NCBI RefSeq assembly: GCF_000264785.1
Contig: NZ_AFJI01000026.1
Coordinates: 1-64,000, forward strand
Direction: 5' to 3'
Source: Edwardsiella ictaluri ATCC 33202
GTDB lineage: Bacteria > Pseudomonadota > Gammaproteobacteria > Enterobacterales > Enterobacteriaceae
DNA length: 64,000 nucleotides
Shown in pieces: positions 28,680 to 38,613 of this stretch; the stretch's first letter is position 1; each line of letters starts with the position of its first letter. The position numbers and the translations under genes were made by a program. Under the pieces are notes generated by a model. The model was not told the origin of the DNA. It did no database searches and worked only from the letters and a program-made list of their open reading frames with translations.

Positions 28680-29609
28680 ATGGCTGTTAAACTCCGTTAC
28701 TCCCTGTTAAGTCTGTTGATTCTGGGCGGCAGCATCAGCGCTCTTCCGGCTGCTCAGGCCAGCGAGCCGCGTGCCGCTGCCGAGCTGCGCGCACCGCTGA
28801 CGTTGGCATCGGGCAGCGCGATGGTGGTGGATCTGAATAATCATCAGGTTATCTACGCCAGCCACCCCGATATTCAGGTGCCGATCGCCTCGATAACCAA
28901 GCTGATGACGGCGATGGTGACGCTGGATGCGCACCCCAATCTGGATGAGGTTATCGCGGTCGACATTCACCGTACCAAAGAGTTGAAGGGCGTATTCTCC
29001 CGGGTCCGGGTGGGCAGCGAGCTGACCCGCCGCCAAATGCTGCTGCTGGCGCTGATGTCGTCGGAGAACCGCGCTGCCGCGACATTGGCGCACCACTACC
29101 CCGGCGGCTACGATGCGTTTATCCGGGCAATGAACGCCAAGGCCCGGGCGCTGGGGATGACCCGCACGCACTATGTAGAGCCGACCGGGCTGTCACCGGA
29201 CAACGTATCGAGCGCCCGCGATCTGGTCAAACTGCTGCAGGCGGCAAAGGGCTATCCGCTGATTGGCGAGCTGAGTACCACGGAGACCAGGAGTGTCACG
29301 TTTACCCATCCGACCTATACTGAAACCTTTAATAACACCAACCATCTGCTGCGCAACGACAAGTGGGATATCCAGATGACCAAGACCGGCTTTACCAACC
29401 AGGCGGGGCACTGCCTGGCGATGCGGACGGTGATCGGTGGTCGCCCGGTGGCGCTGGTGGTATTGGATGCCTTTGGCAAGTATACCCATTTTGCCGATGC
29501 CAATCGGCTGCGCGAATGGATGCTGACGGGGAAGTCCGCTCCGGTTCCGGCGGTGGCGTTAAGCTATAAACAGCAGAAAAACCTGGGCCAGCGTCTGGCC
29601 GAAAACTGA
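28680..29609 (+). CDS. pbpG: D-alanyl-D-alanine endopeptidase (penicillin-binding protein 7)
   Basis: Periplasmic low-molecular-weight PBP that cleaves DD-crosslinks in peptidoglycan. The 309-residue precursor has a signal peptide ending at AQA (residue 27). The SxxK active site is SITK at residues 71-74, SxN is SSEN near residue 124, and the KTG box is [15 protein letters not shown] near residue 232. The sequence follows E. coli PbpG closely. The Shine-Dalgarno is weak. An intrinsic terminator follows. Confidence 0.95.
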   Translation: MAVKLRYSLLSLLILGGSISALPAAQASEPRAAAELRAPLTLASGSAMVVDLNNHQVIYASHPDIQVPIASITKLMTAMVTLDAHPNLDEVIAVDIHRTKELKGVFSRVRVGSELTRRQMLLLALMSSENRAAATLAHHYPGGYDAFIRAMNAKARALGMTRTHYVEPTGLSPDNVSSARDLVKLLQAAKGYPLIGELSTTETRSVTFTHPTYTETFNNTNHLLRNDKWDIQMTKTGFTNQAGHCLAMRTVIGGRPVALVVLDAFGKYTHFADANRLREWMLTGKSAPVPAVALSYKQQKNLGQRLAEN

Positions 29610-29651
29610 GTTCGCTCACCCCGTAGCGGGGCGCGCGATTCTCTGCTCCCG

Positions 29652-29679
29652 CGTGCGCCTGTTGGCGCACGGTTTTTTT
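29652..29679 (+). terminator. Rho-independent terminator after pbpG
   Basis: An 8-base-pair stem, CGTGCGCC with GGCGCACG, closes a TGTT loop and is followed by a run of seven T. It lies 43 bases after the pbpG stop codon. Confidence 0.9.
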
Positions 29680-29728
29680 ATGGCATCAGCCTATGATGGG
29701 GATCTCCCCGGTGTGAAGTATATTGACG

Positions 29729-30634
29729 GTGGCCGGCCGCAGTTTATTGACTCTGATTGATGATATCGCCTCACTGCTGGATGATGTGGCGCTGATGAGT
29801 AAGATGGCGGCGACGTAGGACCGTCAGCGACTGGGTGACGATTTGGCGCTCAGCACGCAGCAGGTGAGCGGCGTCAACGCCGATCGTGAGCTGCCGGTGG
29901 TGTGGGCGGTGGCGCGCGGTTCCCTGCTGAACAAGGCGATTCTGGTGCCGCTGGCCCTGCTGATCAGTGCCCTGGTGCCCTGGCTTATTACGCCACTGCT
30001 GATGCTGGGCGGCGTCTTTTTATGCAATGAAGGCGCAGAGAAGCTGGCCCATCAGTGGTTGCAGCGTGGGTATGATCCGCAGCACGCCGAGCCGTCGCTG
30101 CCGGACGATATACAGGCCTATGAACGTGAGAAAGTGAAGGGGACCATCCACACCGACTTCATTCTTTCCGCTGAAATCGTGGCAATTACGCTGGGTACGG
30201 TCGCCAGCGCAGGGTTTGTGCAGCAGGTGCTGGTGCTGTGCGGCATCGCGCTGGTGATGACTCTTGGCGTATATGGTCTGGTGGGGCTGATCGTGAAACT
30301 GGATGACGCCGGGCTGTGGCTACGCGCCAGATCGGGTATTCTTGCGCGCAGCCTGGTGCGGGCACTGCTGAATGCAGCGCCCTGGCTGATGCGTCTGTTG
30401 TCGGTGGTCGGAACGGCCGCCATGTTCATGGTAGGGGGCGGTATCGTCGTGCACGGACTGCCCGGGCTGTATCACGGCATTGCGGCCCTGAGCCCGTCTG
30501 CCGTTGGGCTGCCCAGCGTTGGGGTGTTGCTGGGCGACATTGGGCCATCGCTGTTGAATATGCTGTTCGGTATCCTGCTGGGGGGACTTTGGGTTTCACT
30601 GATCCTCGGCGTGCGGCGTCTGCTGCGGCGTTGA
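29729..30634 (+). pseudogene. yedI: YedI-like DUF808 membrane protein, interrupted by an in-frame amber codon
   Basis: From a GTG at 29729 the frame encodes the conserved YedI N-terminus (AGRSLLTLIDDIASLLDDVA). A TAG stop follows at 29816-29818 (codon 30), and the same frame then continues to 30634 with the rest of the protein: DDLALSTQQVSGVNADRELPVVW, ILSAEIVAITLGTV, and several membrane segments. No frameshift is needed; one nonsense codon breaks the gene. A shortened product from a TTG at 29843 (263 residues) is conceivable but lacks a good ribosome binding site. The function of the family is unknown; it is an inner-membrane protein. Confidence 0.82.
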
Positions 30635-31165
30635 TCACGGTGGGGCGCCGTCGTTGCCCCGTTTGTCTTCCTGCTTTCCCTTCCTTTTCTTTTTCTGTGT
30701 TATTGCCGGGATCTGATTATTTTAACTTTCGCACTTCCACGAAGGTGTCTGAAAGGTATGACTAATGCCTCTCCGATACAGGGTGCCTGTGGCGCTAACG
30801 CGTTGCTGACAGCGGATTTAACGCTTGCTTTCCGGCGGTGATCTTTGGATAAATAGCGGGCAAAGCGTTATGTGGGACGAAAAGCGTGTGTAATGCGGTT
30901 GGTTGAGGCGTTTTCTCCCTTTGCTCGTTTTTGTTGTGTGTTTTTGCGGTTTTTTGCTTTTATTCGTTTTTTATTTCATTTTTTGCGTAACTTAACGAAG
31001 ATGGTTGTTTTCGTTTGCTACCATGCACAGTGGGCAGCCTGATGCGTAGAAACAGGGTATAGCCGTCGCTGCTGGATATGCTGGGATCTGTCTCTGCTCT
31101 ACGGCGAGCGTAGTCCAATAGCGGACGGCACCGCGCCTTGGGCAGGATGTGAACGGGAGCTTTTT
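30635..31165. other. Left part of the intergenic region upstream of agaR
   Basis: The gap between the yedI remnant and agaR spans 30635-31306. It is AT-rich, most strikingly around 30920-30985, where T-rich runs with TTTC and TTCG units recall AgaR-binding sequence. A 27-codon ORF at 30758-30841 has an AAGG upstream but no recognisable homology, and I do not call it. The right part holds the GAAAG repeats, listed separately. Confidence 0.5.
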
Positions 31166-31238
31166 GAAAGTCTTTGGCTGTTATTCGAAAGTTTGTGAAA
31201 GCAATCATGTTTTTCGGTTGTTTGTATTGAAAGCAATC
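31166..31238. promoter_or_regulatory. Helically phased GAAAG repeats (candidate AgaR operator)
   Basis: GAAAG occurs at 31166, 31187, 31197 and 31229, that is at offsets of 21, 10 and 32 bases, close to whole helical turns. Two copies extend to the exact 10-mer GAAAGCAATC (31197-31206 and 31229-31238). Direct repeats on one helix face are typical for DeoR-family regulators, and E. coli AgaR sites are rich in TTTC (the complement of GAAA). The array lies 69-141 bases upstream of agaR, so autoregulation and control of the operon are likely. Confidence 0.62.
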
Positions 31239-31306
31239 GTAATTTTATTAATCTTAGACCGAGGCCAGTTGAAGTTCGCTTTAACTGGTTTCGTAAGGGG
31301 ACAAAA

Positions 31307-32086
31307 GTGAAAGCGGCAGCAATCGAAAGGCGCATGGAAATCTTCAACGTCGTTACCTCCCAAGGGAAAGCGCGTGTTGAAGAGTTGGCCGCACGGTTTA
31401 ACGTCTCAAGCGTCACCATCCGCAGTGACCTGACTTTTCTGGAAGAAAACGGCTACATCGTGCGTTCGCATGGCGCGGCAATCCCCAATACCGGGGTGAT
31501 CGCCGAACTGAGCGTCCACGAGAAGCGCCACCGCAACAGCGGTGTGAAGTCCCAGATAGGTCTGGCTGCGGCCAAGCTGATTAACAGCGGTGACGCGGTG
31601 ATTCTGGATTCTGGTACGACGACCCGTGAGATCGCAGGGCACCTACGGGGCCTCGAAAACGTGGTGGTCATGACTAACGGTCTGGATGTCGCCGTGGAGC
31701 TCGTCTCCTCACCGGGTATCGAAGTGGTGTGTACCGGTGGGGTGTTACGTAAGAGCGCAATGTCTTTTTCAGGCTCGCAGGCCGAAGCCTGCTTGAAAAA
31801 CTTCTGTTTCGACAAGGTTTTTCTCGGGGTGGATGGATTCGATCTGCGAGCGGGTATCACCACGCACAATGAGCAGGAAGCGAGTCTTAACCGCTTGATG
31901 TGCGAGATCTCCGATCAGGTGATCGCCGTTGCCGACTCGACCAAGTTCGGCAAGCGTGGCTACCACATGATTCGGGATTTTACGGATATCGATATCCTGG
32001 TGACGGATTCCGGGGTGCCCGATGAATATGTCGAGCGTCTGCGGGAAGCACACGTTGAAGTGATTATCGCTGAAAAAGAGAAGTGA
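31307..32086 (+). CDS. agaR: DeoR-family transcriptional repressor of the Aga operon
   Basis: A 259-residue regulator. The N-terminal DeoR helix-turn-helix spans residues 6-60 (VEELAARFNVSSVTIRSDL, LEENGYIVRSHGAAI). The C-terminal sugar-phosphate-sensing domain has DSGTTTREIAGHL near residue 100, MTNGLDVA near 121 and FLGVDGFDLRAGITTHNEQEA near 175. The GTG start has AAGGGG six bases upstream. As the first gene of the locus it likely represses it until an amino-sugar phosphate binds. Identification as AgaR rests on family and on the adjacent kbaZ-aga genes. Confidence 0.9.
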   Translation: MKAAAIERRMEIFNVVTSQGKARVEELAARFNVSSVTIRSDLTFLEENGYIVRSHGAAIPNTGVIAELSVHEKRHRNSGVKSQIGLAAAKLINSGDAVILDSGTTTREIAGHLRGLENVVVMTNGLDVAVELVSSPGIEVVCTGGVLRKSAMSFSGSQAEACLKNFCFDKVFLGVDGFDLRAGITTHNEQEASLNRLMCEISDQVIAVADSTKFGKRGYHMIRDFTDIDILVTDSGVPDEYVERLREAHVEVIIAEKEK

Positions 32087-32135
32087 TGCGCTGACTCCAC
32101 GGTAAACCGGCCCGTGTTTATTGTGGAGTATTTTG

Positions 32136-33416
32136 ATGCATCAGTTAGAACAGCTCGTACAGCGTCACAAGGCCGGTGAGCCGGTCGGTATCTATTCAGT
32201 CTGCTCCGCCCATCCGCTGGTTATCGAAGCCGCGATGGAGCAGGCATTGCAGGACGATTCGCTCCTGCTGATCGAAGCCACCTCCAATCAGGTGGATCAG
32301 TTTGGCGGCTATACCGGGATGACCCCGGCCGACTTTCGCGACTATGTCTGTCGCCAGGCTGATTTACTGCAGTTCCCGCTGGCCAACCTGATCCTGGGGG
32401 GCGACCACCTAGGCCCCAACCGTTGGCAGCACCTGCCAGCCGCCGAGGCGATGGCCCATGCCGATACCCTGATCGCTGCCTACGTGGCCGCCGGTTTCCA
32501 AAAAATCCATCTCGATTGCAGCATGTCCTGTGCCGATGATCCGGTGCCGCTGAGCGACGCTACGGTCGCCGAGCGCGCCGCACGTCTGGCCGCCATCGCA
32601 GAGCGTACCGCGCGTGAACAGTTTGGCCGCAGCCAGCTGGTGTACGTTATCGGCACCGAAGTGCCGGTACCGGGGGGCGCCAAAGAGCACATCGACACGC
32701 TGGAGGTCACCTCGCCGCAGGCGGCGCGCCAGACCATTGAATGTCACCGCGGGGCCTTTACCCGCGCCGGGATCGCCGAGTGCTGGAACCGCGTCATCGG
32801 CCTGGTGGTACAGCCGGGCGTCGAGTTTGACCATACCGGTGTGATCGATTTTCGTCCTCAGCAGGCCCAGGCGCTCAGTCAGGTGCTGGAGGATTATCCG
32901 CACCAGGTATTTGAGGCCCACTCCACCGACTACCAGACTGATCGCGCCTACCGCGAGCTGGTGGACAACCACTTTGCGATCCTGAAAGTCGGCCCGGCGC
33001 TGACCTTCGCCCTGCGCGAGGCGCTGTTCAGCCTGTGCCACATCGAAGAGGAGATGTATGGGCCGGAGCAGTGCTCCGGCCTGCGTCAGGCGATAGAGAC
33101 GGCGATGCTGGAAGCTCCGCAGAACTGGCAGAAATATTACAGCGGCAGCGAAGACCAGGTACGTTTTGCCCGTCGCTACAGCTTCAGCGACCGTATTCGC
33201 TACTACTGGCCGACGCCGGCGGTGCAGGCGGCGCAGCAGACGCTGTTCCACAACCTGACCCAGGCGCCGATCCCTTATCCGCTGCTCAGCCAGTATCTGC
33301 CGCGCGAGTTCACCGCCGTGCGCGAAGGCGAACTTGCGCTGCACCCTGCGGCGCTGGTCAAGGCGCACATCAAACAGATTTTATCCGGCTACGCGCAGGC
33401 CTGCCTGCGTAACTAA
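32136..33416 (+). CDS. kbaZ: D-tagatose-1,6-bisphosphate aldolase, KbaZ (non-catalytic) subunit
   Basis: Partner of KbaY; in E. coli it is needed for full activity and stability of the class II aldolase. The 426-residue protein equals the E. coli length and carries [17 protein letters not shown] near the N-terminus, [18 protein letters not shown] near residue 46 and [11 protein letters not shown] near residue 88. The ATG at 32136 has GTGGAG seven bases upstream. It follows agaR and precedes agaS, while kbaY lies about 11 kb downstream. GatZ is the closest alternative; context favours KbaZ. Confidence 0.93.
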   Translation: MHQLEQLVQRHKAGEPVGIYSVCSAHPLVIEAAMEQALQDDSLLLIEATSNQVDQFGGYTGMTPADFRDYVCRQADLLQFPLANLILGGDHLGPNRWQHLPAAEAMAHADTLIAAYVAAGFQKIHLDCSMSCADDPVPLSDATVAERAARLAAIAERTAREQFGRSQLVYVIGTEVPVPGGAKEHIDTLEVTSPQAARQTIECHRGAFTRAGIAECWNRVIGLVVQPGVEFDHTGVIDFRPQQAQALSQVLEDYPHQVFEAHSTDYQTDRAYRELVDNHFAILKVGPALTFALREALFSLCHIEEEMYGPEQCSGLRQAIETAMLEAPQNWQKYYSGSEDQVRFARRYSFSDRIRYYWPTPAVQAAQQTLFHNLTQAPIPYPLLSQYLPREFTAVREGELALHPAALVKAHIKQILSGYAQACLRN

Positions 33417-33429
33417 TTAGGACGTGACT

Positions 33430-34626
33430 ATGCAACACTATATGGGATATGACCTGGACGCGCTGCAGCGCCTCGGCGCGACATGGACGGCGAAAGAAAT
33501 TGAGCAACAGCCGGTATGCTGGGAGAAGACCCAGCAGATCGTCAGCGACATGCACACAGAGATCGAGACGTTTCTGCGCCGGGCGCTGGCCGCCGATAAT
33601 GCACGGGTGATCTTCACCGGTGCGGGTACCTCGGCCTTTGCCGGACGTGCGCTGGTGCCGCTGCTGTCACGCTATGTGCCGCGCCGGATGGAGGCGATAG
33701 CCACCACCGACCTGGTCTCCTGCCCGCAGCAGTATCTGAGCGAAGATGTCCCGACACTGCTGGTTTCGTTTGCCCGCTCCGGCAACAGCCCGGAGAGCGT
33801 CGCGGCGCTGCAGGTGGCCTCCGAGTGTCTTACCCAGTGCTGCCATCTGGTGCTGACCTGTAACCAGGAGGGTCATCTGTATCGCTTCTGCCAGAACAGC
33901 CCGGATGCGCTGGCAGTGTTGACACCGCCGGAGACCAACGACCAGTCGCTGGCGATGACCTCCAGCTTCTCTTCCATGATGATGGCGGCAGTTACGATTT
34001 TTGCCGGTCTTGATAAATATTCGAAAGATATCGAAGAATTTTGTAAAAAAAGTGCGGATTGGTTCAAACAAATAAACTACCAATTTGTAGATAATATCCG
34101 GGCCGGGCAGTATCAGCGAGTTATCTATCTGGGTAGCGGAGGATTACAAGGATTGGCTCAGGAATCGGCACTGAAGGTGCTGGAATTAACCTCAGGAAGC
34201 ATTGCTGCTATGTTTGATTCCCCGTTGGGATTCCGTCATGGCCCTAAAGCAATAGTTAACAACGAAACGTTAATCTTCGTTTTTATTTCTAACAATCCTT
34301 ATACGCGTAAGTACGACCTCGATCTGTTGAAAGAGCTTCGTAGCGATAATGTTGCACGTGAAATTATTGCTGTATCTGCCTATGAAGATAATACGGTAAC
34401 TGCCGGTCGGCATATTATTGTGCCGGGCGTAGCGCAAAGCGATGACATTGGACTGTTATTTGCGTATTTGATGTTGGCACAGGCATTTGCATTCCATAAT
34501 TCAATCGCCGTTGGAAACTCACCGGATAACCCATCTCCGACTGGAGAAATTAACCGGGTTGTTCAGGGCGTAACTATTTACGGTTTTGAAAAATCACTCG
34601 AAGGGAAAATTTATGAATCAGCCTAA
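33430..34626 (+). CDS. agaS: Galactosamine-6-phosphate deaminase/isomerase AgaS
   Basis: Converts galactosamine 6-phosphate to tagatose 6-phosphate and ammonia. The 398-residue cytoplasmic protein has two SIS sugar-isomerase domains, the first with FTGAGTSAFAGRAL near residue 62 and VSFARSGNSPESVAAL near residue 115, the second with YLGSGGLQGLAQESALKVLEL near residue 235 and FRHGPKAIV. The ATG has AGGA seven bases upstream. The last 14 bases overlap agaV. Composition changes inside the gene: up to about 34000 it is GC-rich like its neighbours, and from about 34010 to 34620 it is clearly AT-rich, which suggests a recombined 3' half. Confidence 0.93.
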   Translation: MQHYMGYDLDALQRLGATWTAKEIEQQPVCWEKTQQIVSDMHTEIETFLRRALAADNARVIFTGAGTSAFAGRALVPLLSRYVPRRMEAIATTDLVSCPQQYLSEDVPTLLVSFARSGNSPESVAALQVASECLTQCCHLVLTCNQEGHLYRFCQNSPDALAVLTPPETNDQSLAMTSSFSSMMMAAVTIFAGLDKYSKDIEEFCKKSADWFKQINYQFVDNIRAGQYQRVIYLGSGGLQGLAQESALKVLELTSGSIAAMFDSPLGFRHGPKAIVNNETLIFVFISNNPYTRKYDLDLLKELRSDNVAREIIAVSAYEDNTVTAGRHIIVPGVAQSDDIGLLFAYLMLAQAFAFHNSIAVGNSPDNPSPTGEINRVVQGVTIYGFEKSLEGKIYESA

Positions 34627-35110
34627 CATTGTCTGGACTCGTATCGACGAACGTTTACTGCACGGGCAGATCCGCATTACCTGGGGTAAACATACGGAGG
34701 CCAACCTGATTCTGGTAGCTAATGATGAAGCGGCCGAAGGCGATAGCGCGGCATTTATGCAGGCGGGAATGAAAGCCTCCGCCGGTGGTGAATATGATGT
34801 GCGCTTCTTTACCATTCAAAAAACCATCGATGTGATTCATAAGGCCGCCGCGCGCCAGAAAATTTTTATTCTGTGCAATAACCCGCGTGATGTCGCGCGC
34901 CTGGTTGAGGGTGGCGTGCCGATTACCCATTGTAATATTGGTAATATGCACTTCCATGAGGGCAAGCGCCAAATCGCTAAAACGGTATCGGTTGATGACA
35001 GCGATCTGGATGCCTTCCGTCGTATGATCAATCTGGGGGTTTCCTGCACCGTGCAGAATACGCCAGACCAGTCACCGATTGATATTCTGACACTGGCTAA
35101 AAGCGCCTAA
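34613..35110 (+). CDS. agaV: PTS N-acetylgalactosamine-specific IIB component
   Basis: Cytoplasmic IIB domain of the mannose-family PTS. It accepts phosphate from IIA on a histidine and passes it to the incoming sugar. The 165-residue protein has the phosphorylation site RIDERLLHGQI with His17. GVPITHCNIGNMH near residue 100 is another family landmark. It overlaps agaS by 14 bases, and a GAAGGGAAAA site precedes the ATG. Its neighbours agaW, agaE and agaF supply IIC, IID and IIA. Confidence 0.92.
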   Translation: MNQPNIVWTRIDERLLHGQIRITWGKHTEANLILVANDEAAEGDSAAFMQAGMKASAGGEYDVRFFTIQKTIDVIHKAAARQKIFILCNNPRDVARLVEGGVPITHCNIGNMHFHEGKRQIAKTVSVDDSDLDAFRRMINLGVSCTVQNTPDQSPIDILTLAKSA

Positions 35111-35163
35111 TTCAGTGGGGGGATTATTCCCCCACTGTAACACTCCGCCTAAGGAATATATTT

Positions 35164-35934
35164 ATGGTCTTCGAAGCTACCCTGGTTGCCATCTGGGCAT
35201 TCTTATGTGGTATCGATAAATACGACGTTGCATTAAATATTCACCGACCATTAATTACTGGCCCGGTGGTCGGCTTAATTATGGGGAATATGGAAATCGG
35301 GTTGATCGCCGGCGCCACCCTGGAGTTGGCATGGCTCGGTCTGGTGCCAAACGCCGGAGCGCAGCCGCCGGATGTAACCATGGGCACCATTGCCGCCGTC
35401 GCTTTCGCCGTGATGACCGGCCAGTCCCCGGAGGTGGCGATGGGGGTCGGCATGCCGATCGCCGTACTGATGCAGATGATCGTCATCGGCTTCTTCGCGC
35501 TGACGGCGTTCACCATGGGGAAAGCAGACGAGTATGCGGAGCAGGCGGATGCCGGCGGGATATCGCGCTTGTTGATCGGCACTATCGTCACGCGTTCGAT
35601 GCTCTACTTTGTGATCGCTTTCGCCACCGTCTACTTCGGTGAGCATGCCGCCGATTGGATCGACAAAAACACACCGAAAGCGCTGCTGGAAGGGCTGGGT
35701 ATCGGCGCCAAGATGGTTCCGGCAATCGGCTTCGCCATGTTGCTGAAAATCATGTGGTCCAAGGAGATGGCTGGGGTGTTCTTTATCGGCTTCGTGATGA
35801 CCACCTACCTCAAGCTGCCGATCATGGCCGTGGCTATCCTCGGCGCGTCTATCGCCGTGTTGTACTACTTCTTCAGCGGTAATAAGTCCAATTCACAGCA
35901 GCAGGTTAAAGAGGAATTCGAAGATGGCATCTGA
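35164..35934 (+). CDS. agaW: PTS N-acetylgalactosamine-specific IIC component
   Basis: Membrane channel subunit of the mannose-family PTS, 256 residues with about 7-8 hydrophobic segments. It shows the family region AGATLELAWLGLVPNAGAQPPDVTMGT near residue 48. TAAGGAA precedes the ATG. It overlaps the IID gene by 11 bases. Full length, unlike the shortened AgaW reported for E. coli K-12. Confidence 0.92.
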   Translation: MVFEATLVAIWAFLCGIDKYDVALNIHRPLITGPVVGLIMGNMEIGLIAGATLELAWLGLVPNAGAQPPDVTMGTIAAVAFAVMTGQSPEVAMGVGMPIAVLMQMIVIGFFALTAFTMGKADEYAEQADAGGISRLLIGTIVTRSMLYFVIAFATVYFGEHAADWIDKNTPKALLEGLGIGAKMVPAIGFAMLLKIMWSKEMAGVFFIGFVMTTYLKLPIMAVAILGASIAVLYYFFSGNKSNSQQQVKEEFEDGI

Positions 35935-36814
35935 AGTCATTATCTCTCCGGCGCAGGAAGAAACGCGTAAGGCCGCCAGCCTGGTGGACAACGTGGATGC
36001 TTATCAGGATGGTGAAGTCCGCAAGGTGATCACCAAGAAGGATCTGTGGAAGTGCGCGTTCCGCGGGCTGTTCATGGAAGGTAACTTCAACTTCGAACGT
36101 ATGCAGGGCGGTGGCTTTGCCTACTCGATGATCCCGGCCCTGAAGAAGATCCACGGTAATAACCGCGCGGATCTGGCTAAGTCGCTGAAGAACCATCTGC
36201 AATTCTTTAACGCCAGTCCGAAACTGTTCACCTTCCTGCTGGGCACCGCCATCGCGATGGAAGAGAACAAGGAGAAGCCGTCGACCATCAACGTGATGAA
36301 GGTAGCGGGCATGGGCCCGACCGGCGGGATCGGCGATGCCATCGACCATATGACGTTGATGCCGTTGACGCTGGCGCTGGGGGCTTCCATCGCCATCGAT
36401 GGCTCCATCGCGGGTCCGTTCGTGTTCTTTATCCTGTATCAGATCGTCCACTTCCTGGTCTACTTCGGCCTGATGTTCATGGGCTATCGCGCCGGTACGG
36501 CGGCGATGGTGAGCATGAGCGATGCCACCGAGAAGTTGGCGCGCGCCGCCAACATCATGGGTATCTTCGTCATCGGGGCGTTGTGCGCCACCTTTATCCG
36601 CTTCAGTACCACGGCCTCGATAGAGTTGGGCGGCAAGACGGTGGATCTCCAGAGCGCCTTGTTCGACAAGATCATGCCAAACATGCTGCCGTTGCTGTTG
36701 GTCTTCTTTATGTTCCGCATGGTGAAGGGAACCGGCTTCTGGGCTAAGCCTCCGGTGCTGATCTTCTCGACCTTGGCGGCCGGCGTCGTCGGCCACCTGA
36801 TGGGTCTTCTGTAA
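35924..36814 (+). CDS. agaE: PTS N-acetylgalactosamine-specific IID component
   Basis: Second membrane subunit of the mannose-family PTS, 296 residues. It has the IID signature near residue 50 (NFNFERMQGGGFAYSMIPAL) and MGPTGGIGDAIDHMTLMPL near residue 130, and a hydrophobic C-terminal half. GAGGAA within the end of agaW serves as ribosome binding site, so IIC and IID are coupled. Confidence 0.92.
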   Translation: MASEVIISPAQEETRKAASLVDNVDAYQDGEVRKVITKKDLWKCAFRGLFMEGNFNFERMQGGGFAYSMIPALKKIHGNNRADLAKSLKNHLQFFNASPKLFTFLLGTAIAMEENKEKPSTINVMKVAGMGPTGGIGDAIDHMTLMPLTLALGASIAIDGSIAGPFVFFILYQIVHFLVYFGLMFMGYRAGTAAMVSMSDATEKLARAANIMGIFVIGALCATFIRFSTTASIELGGKTVDLQSALFDKIMPNMLPLLLVFFMFRMVKGTGFWAKPPVLIFSTLAAGVVGHLMGLL

Positions 36815-36882
36815 TCGTCGCTCCCCGCGCCATCATCGATGGGCGGGGAGTTTACCAATGAGTCAGTTGTAAGGGTTATTCC

Positions 36883-37323
36883 ATGATTGGTCTTGTCATT
36901 TCCGGGCACATCCATTTTGCAACCGGCATGGCCTCCGCCGTGCACGCCATCGCCGGCGATCAGCCGCAGATGCGCTTTATCGATTTTGTTGAATCCATGT
37001 CGACCGACGATCTGGAGGAGGCGCTGCGCCAGGCGGCCGATGAGGTCGACGACGGGGAGGGGGTGCTGTTCCTGACCGACCTGCCGGGGGGCTCGCCATG
37101 CAACCGCGCGCTGAACGTACTGATGCGCCGTGAGGGCGTTGAGGTGCTGGCCGGGGTCAACCTGCCGATGATCGCCAACGCCGCCTTTGAGCGCGACGGT
37201 GCGACGCTGGCGGAGCTGGTGGCCGTTCTGCAGGAGATTGGCGCCAGCAGCGTACAGAATATGCGTCAGACGCTGGAAGCCGCGATGGCCCCCGTCGAAT
37301 GCGAAGCGAGCGACGGACTGTAA
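36883..37323 (+). CDS. agaF: PTS N-acetylgalactosamine-specific IIA component
   Basis: Cytoplasmic IIA protein that takes phosphate from HPr. The 146-residue sequence begins MIGLVISGHIHFATGMASA; His9 in SGH is the phosphorylated residue of this family. LTDLPGGSPCNRAL near residue 64 is the second family motif. It lies 68 bases after the IID gene and 3 bases before agaA. Confidence 0.92.
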   Translation: MIGLVISGHIHFATGMASAVHAIAGDQPQMRFIDFVESMSTDDLEEALRQAADEVDDGEGVLFLTDLPGGSPCNRALNVLMRREGVEVLAGVNLPMIANAAFERDGATLAELVAVLQEIGASSVQNMRQTLEAAMAPVECEASDGL

Positions 37324-37326
37324 ACC

Positions 37327-38481
37327 ATGTTAACCGCCTACCTGGCCGACAGCGTATTTACCCCCCGGGGGATTGAACGGGACGTCGCCGTGCTGGTTGA
37401 CGACGGCGTGATCACCGGTATCGGTCAGCCGATACCGTCGGGCGCCCGGACTGTGCATCTGCCCGGTCGCAGCCTGTGGCCGGGGCTTGTCGATATACAC
37501 ATTCACGGCCGCGCCGGTGCCGACGTGATGGATGCGACGCCGCAGGCGCTGCAAACCATCGCCGATGCCCTGCCGCAGACCGGTGTGGTGGCCTGGGTTG
37601 GTACCACGGTCAGTGCGCCGCAGCAGGATGTCTGCCGGGCGCTGCAGCAGGTCGGGGCGTTTATCGCCGCCGGTCAAGCGCACGGTGCCCGCCTGTTGGG
37701 CAGCTTTCTGGAGGGGCCGCACTTTACTGCCCCCTTCAGGGGCTCACACCCGGAGGCGTTTCTGAGCGCACCCGAGGGCGCGGCGCTGGAAGCCCTGTGG
37801 CAGGCCAGCGCGGGAACGCTGCTGCGTGCGGCGCTGGCGCCGGAGTCTGCGGCGGCGATGCAGGCCATTACCTGGTGGCGGACGCGTGGCGTAAAGGTTG
37901 GCGTTGCCCATACCGCGGCCAGTTTTGCCCAGATCGAAGAGGCCCATGGGCTGGGTGCAGACTGCGGTGTGCACCTGTACAACGGTATGTCTGGCCTGCA
38001 CCACCGGGAACCGGGCTGCTGTGGTGCGGTGCTGTATCTGGATATGCTGGCTGAGCTGATCGCCGATGGGATCCACGTTAACCCGGTGATGCTGAATCTG
38101 GCCTACCGGATGAAGGGCTACCGCCACATCGCGCTGATCACCGACTGCATGCGCGCCGGTGGGCTGGGCGAGGGGCGCTATCGCCTGGGTGCCCAGGAGA
38201 TCACGGTACGCCGTGGCGAGGCGCGTACCGACGATGGCTCGCTGGCGGGCAGTACCTGCAGTCTGGATCAGGCGGTGCGCAATATGGTCACCCTGGCCGG
38301 TGTTCCGGTCTGGGAGGCGGTGCAGATGGCGTCGGCGGTGCCGGCAGCCTATCTCGGCCTACAGGATCGTCTGGGGGCGATCCGTCCCGGCGCAGCCGCC
38401 AGTTTTACGGCGGTGGATCCGGCCATGGCGGTGGCTGAGACTTACATTAACGGCGAGTGCGCCTATCGACGTCCGGCCTGA
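37327..38481 (+). CDS. agaA: N-acetylgalactosamine-6-phosphate deacetylase
   Basis: Removes acetate from GalNAc 6-phosphate to give galactosamine 6-phosphate for AgaS. The 384-residue amidohydrolase has the metal motif GLVDIHIHGRAGAD near residue 53, EGPHF with a metal-binding glutamate near residue 130, HLYNGMSGLHHREPG near residue 216 and the catalytic aspartate in ITDCMRAGG near residue 275. No clear ribosome binding site is seen in the 3-base gap after agaF, so coupling is likely. It could in principle act on GlcNAc 6-phosphate (NagA), but the operon context points to AgaA. Confidence 0.93.
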   Translation: MLTAYLADSVFTPRGIERDVAVLVDDGVITGIGQPIPSGARTVHLPGRSLWPGLVDIHIHGRAGADVMDATPQALQTIADALPQTGVVAWVGTTVSAPQQDVCRALQQVGAFIAAGQAHGARLLGSFLEGPHFTAPFRGSHPEAFLSAPEGAALEALWQASAGTLLRAALAPESAAAMQAITWWRTRGVKVGVAHTAASFAQIEEAHGLGADCGVHLYNGMSGLHHREPGCCGAVLYLDMLAELIADGIHVNPVMLNLAYRMKGYRHIALITDCMRAGGLGEGRYRLGAQEITVRRGEARTDDGSLAGSTCSLDQAVRNMVTLAGVPVWEAVQMASAVPAAYLGLQDRLGAIRPGAAASFTAVDPAMAVAETYINGECAYRRPA

Positions 38482-38613
38482 GCGCCGACGGGTGGCGTCG
38501 CTTGCCCATACACCACAAGGCGCGGCCATGCCAGCCATGACCGCGGTAAACCGGAGACCCGCGGGGGAGTCATCGCCAGCGCGGAGATGAGCGGGTCCTG
38601 AGAGGATAATGCA

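Noticed and set aside
30758-30841. 27-codon ORF upstream of agaR
   Set aside because: The spacing to AAGG is poor and there is no homology; too little evidence.
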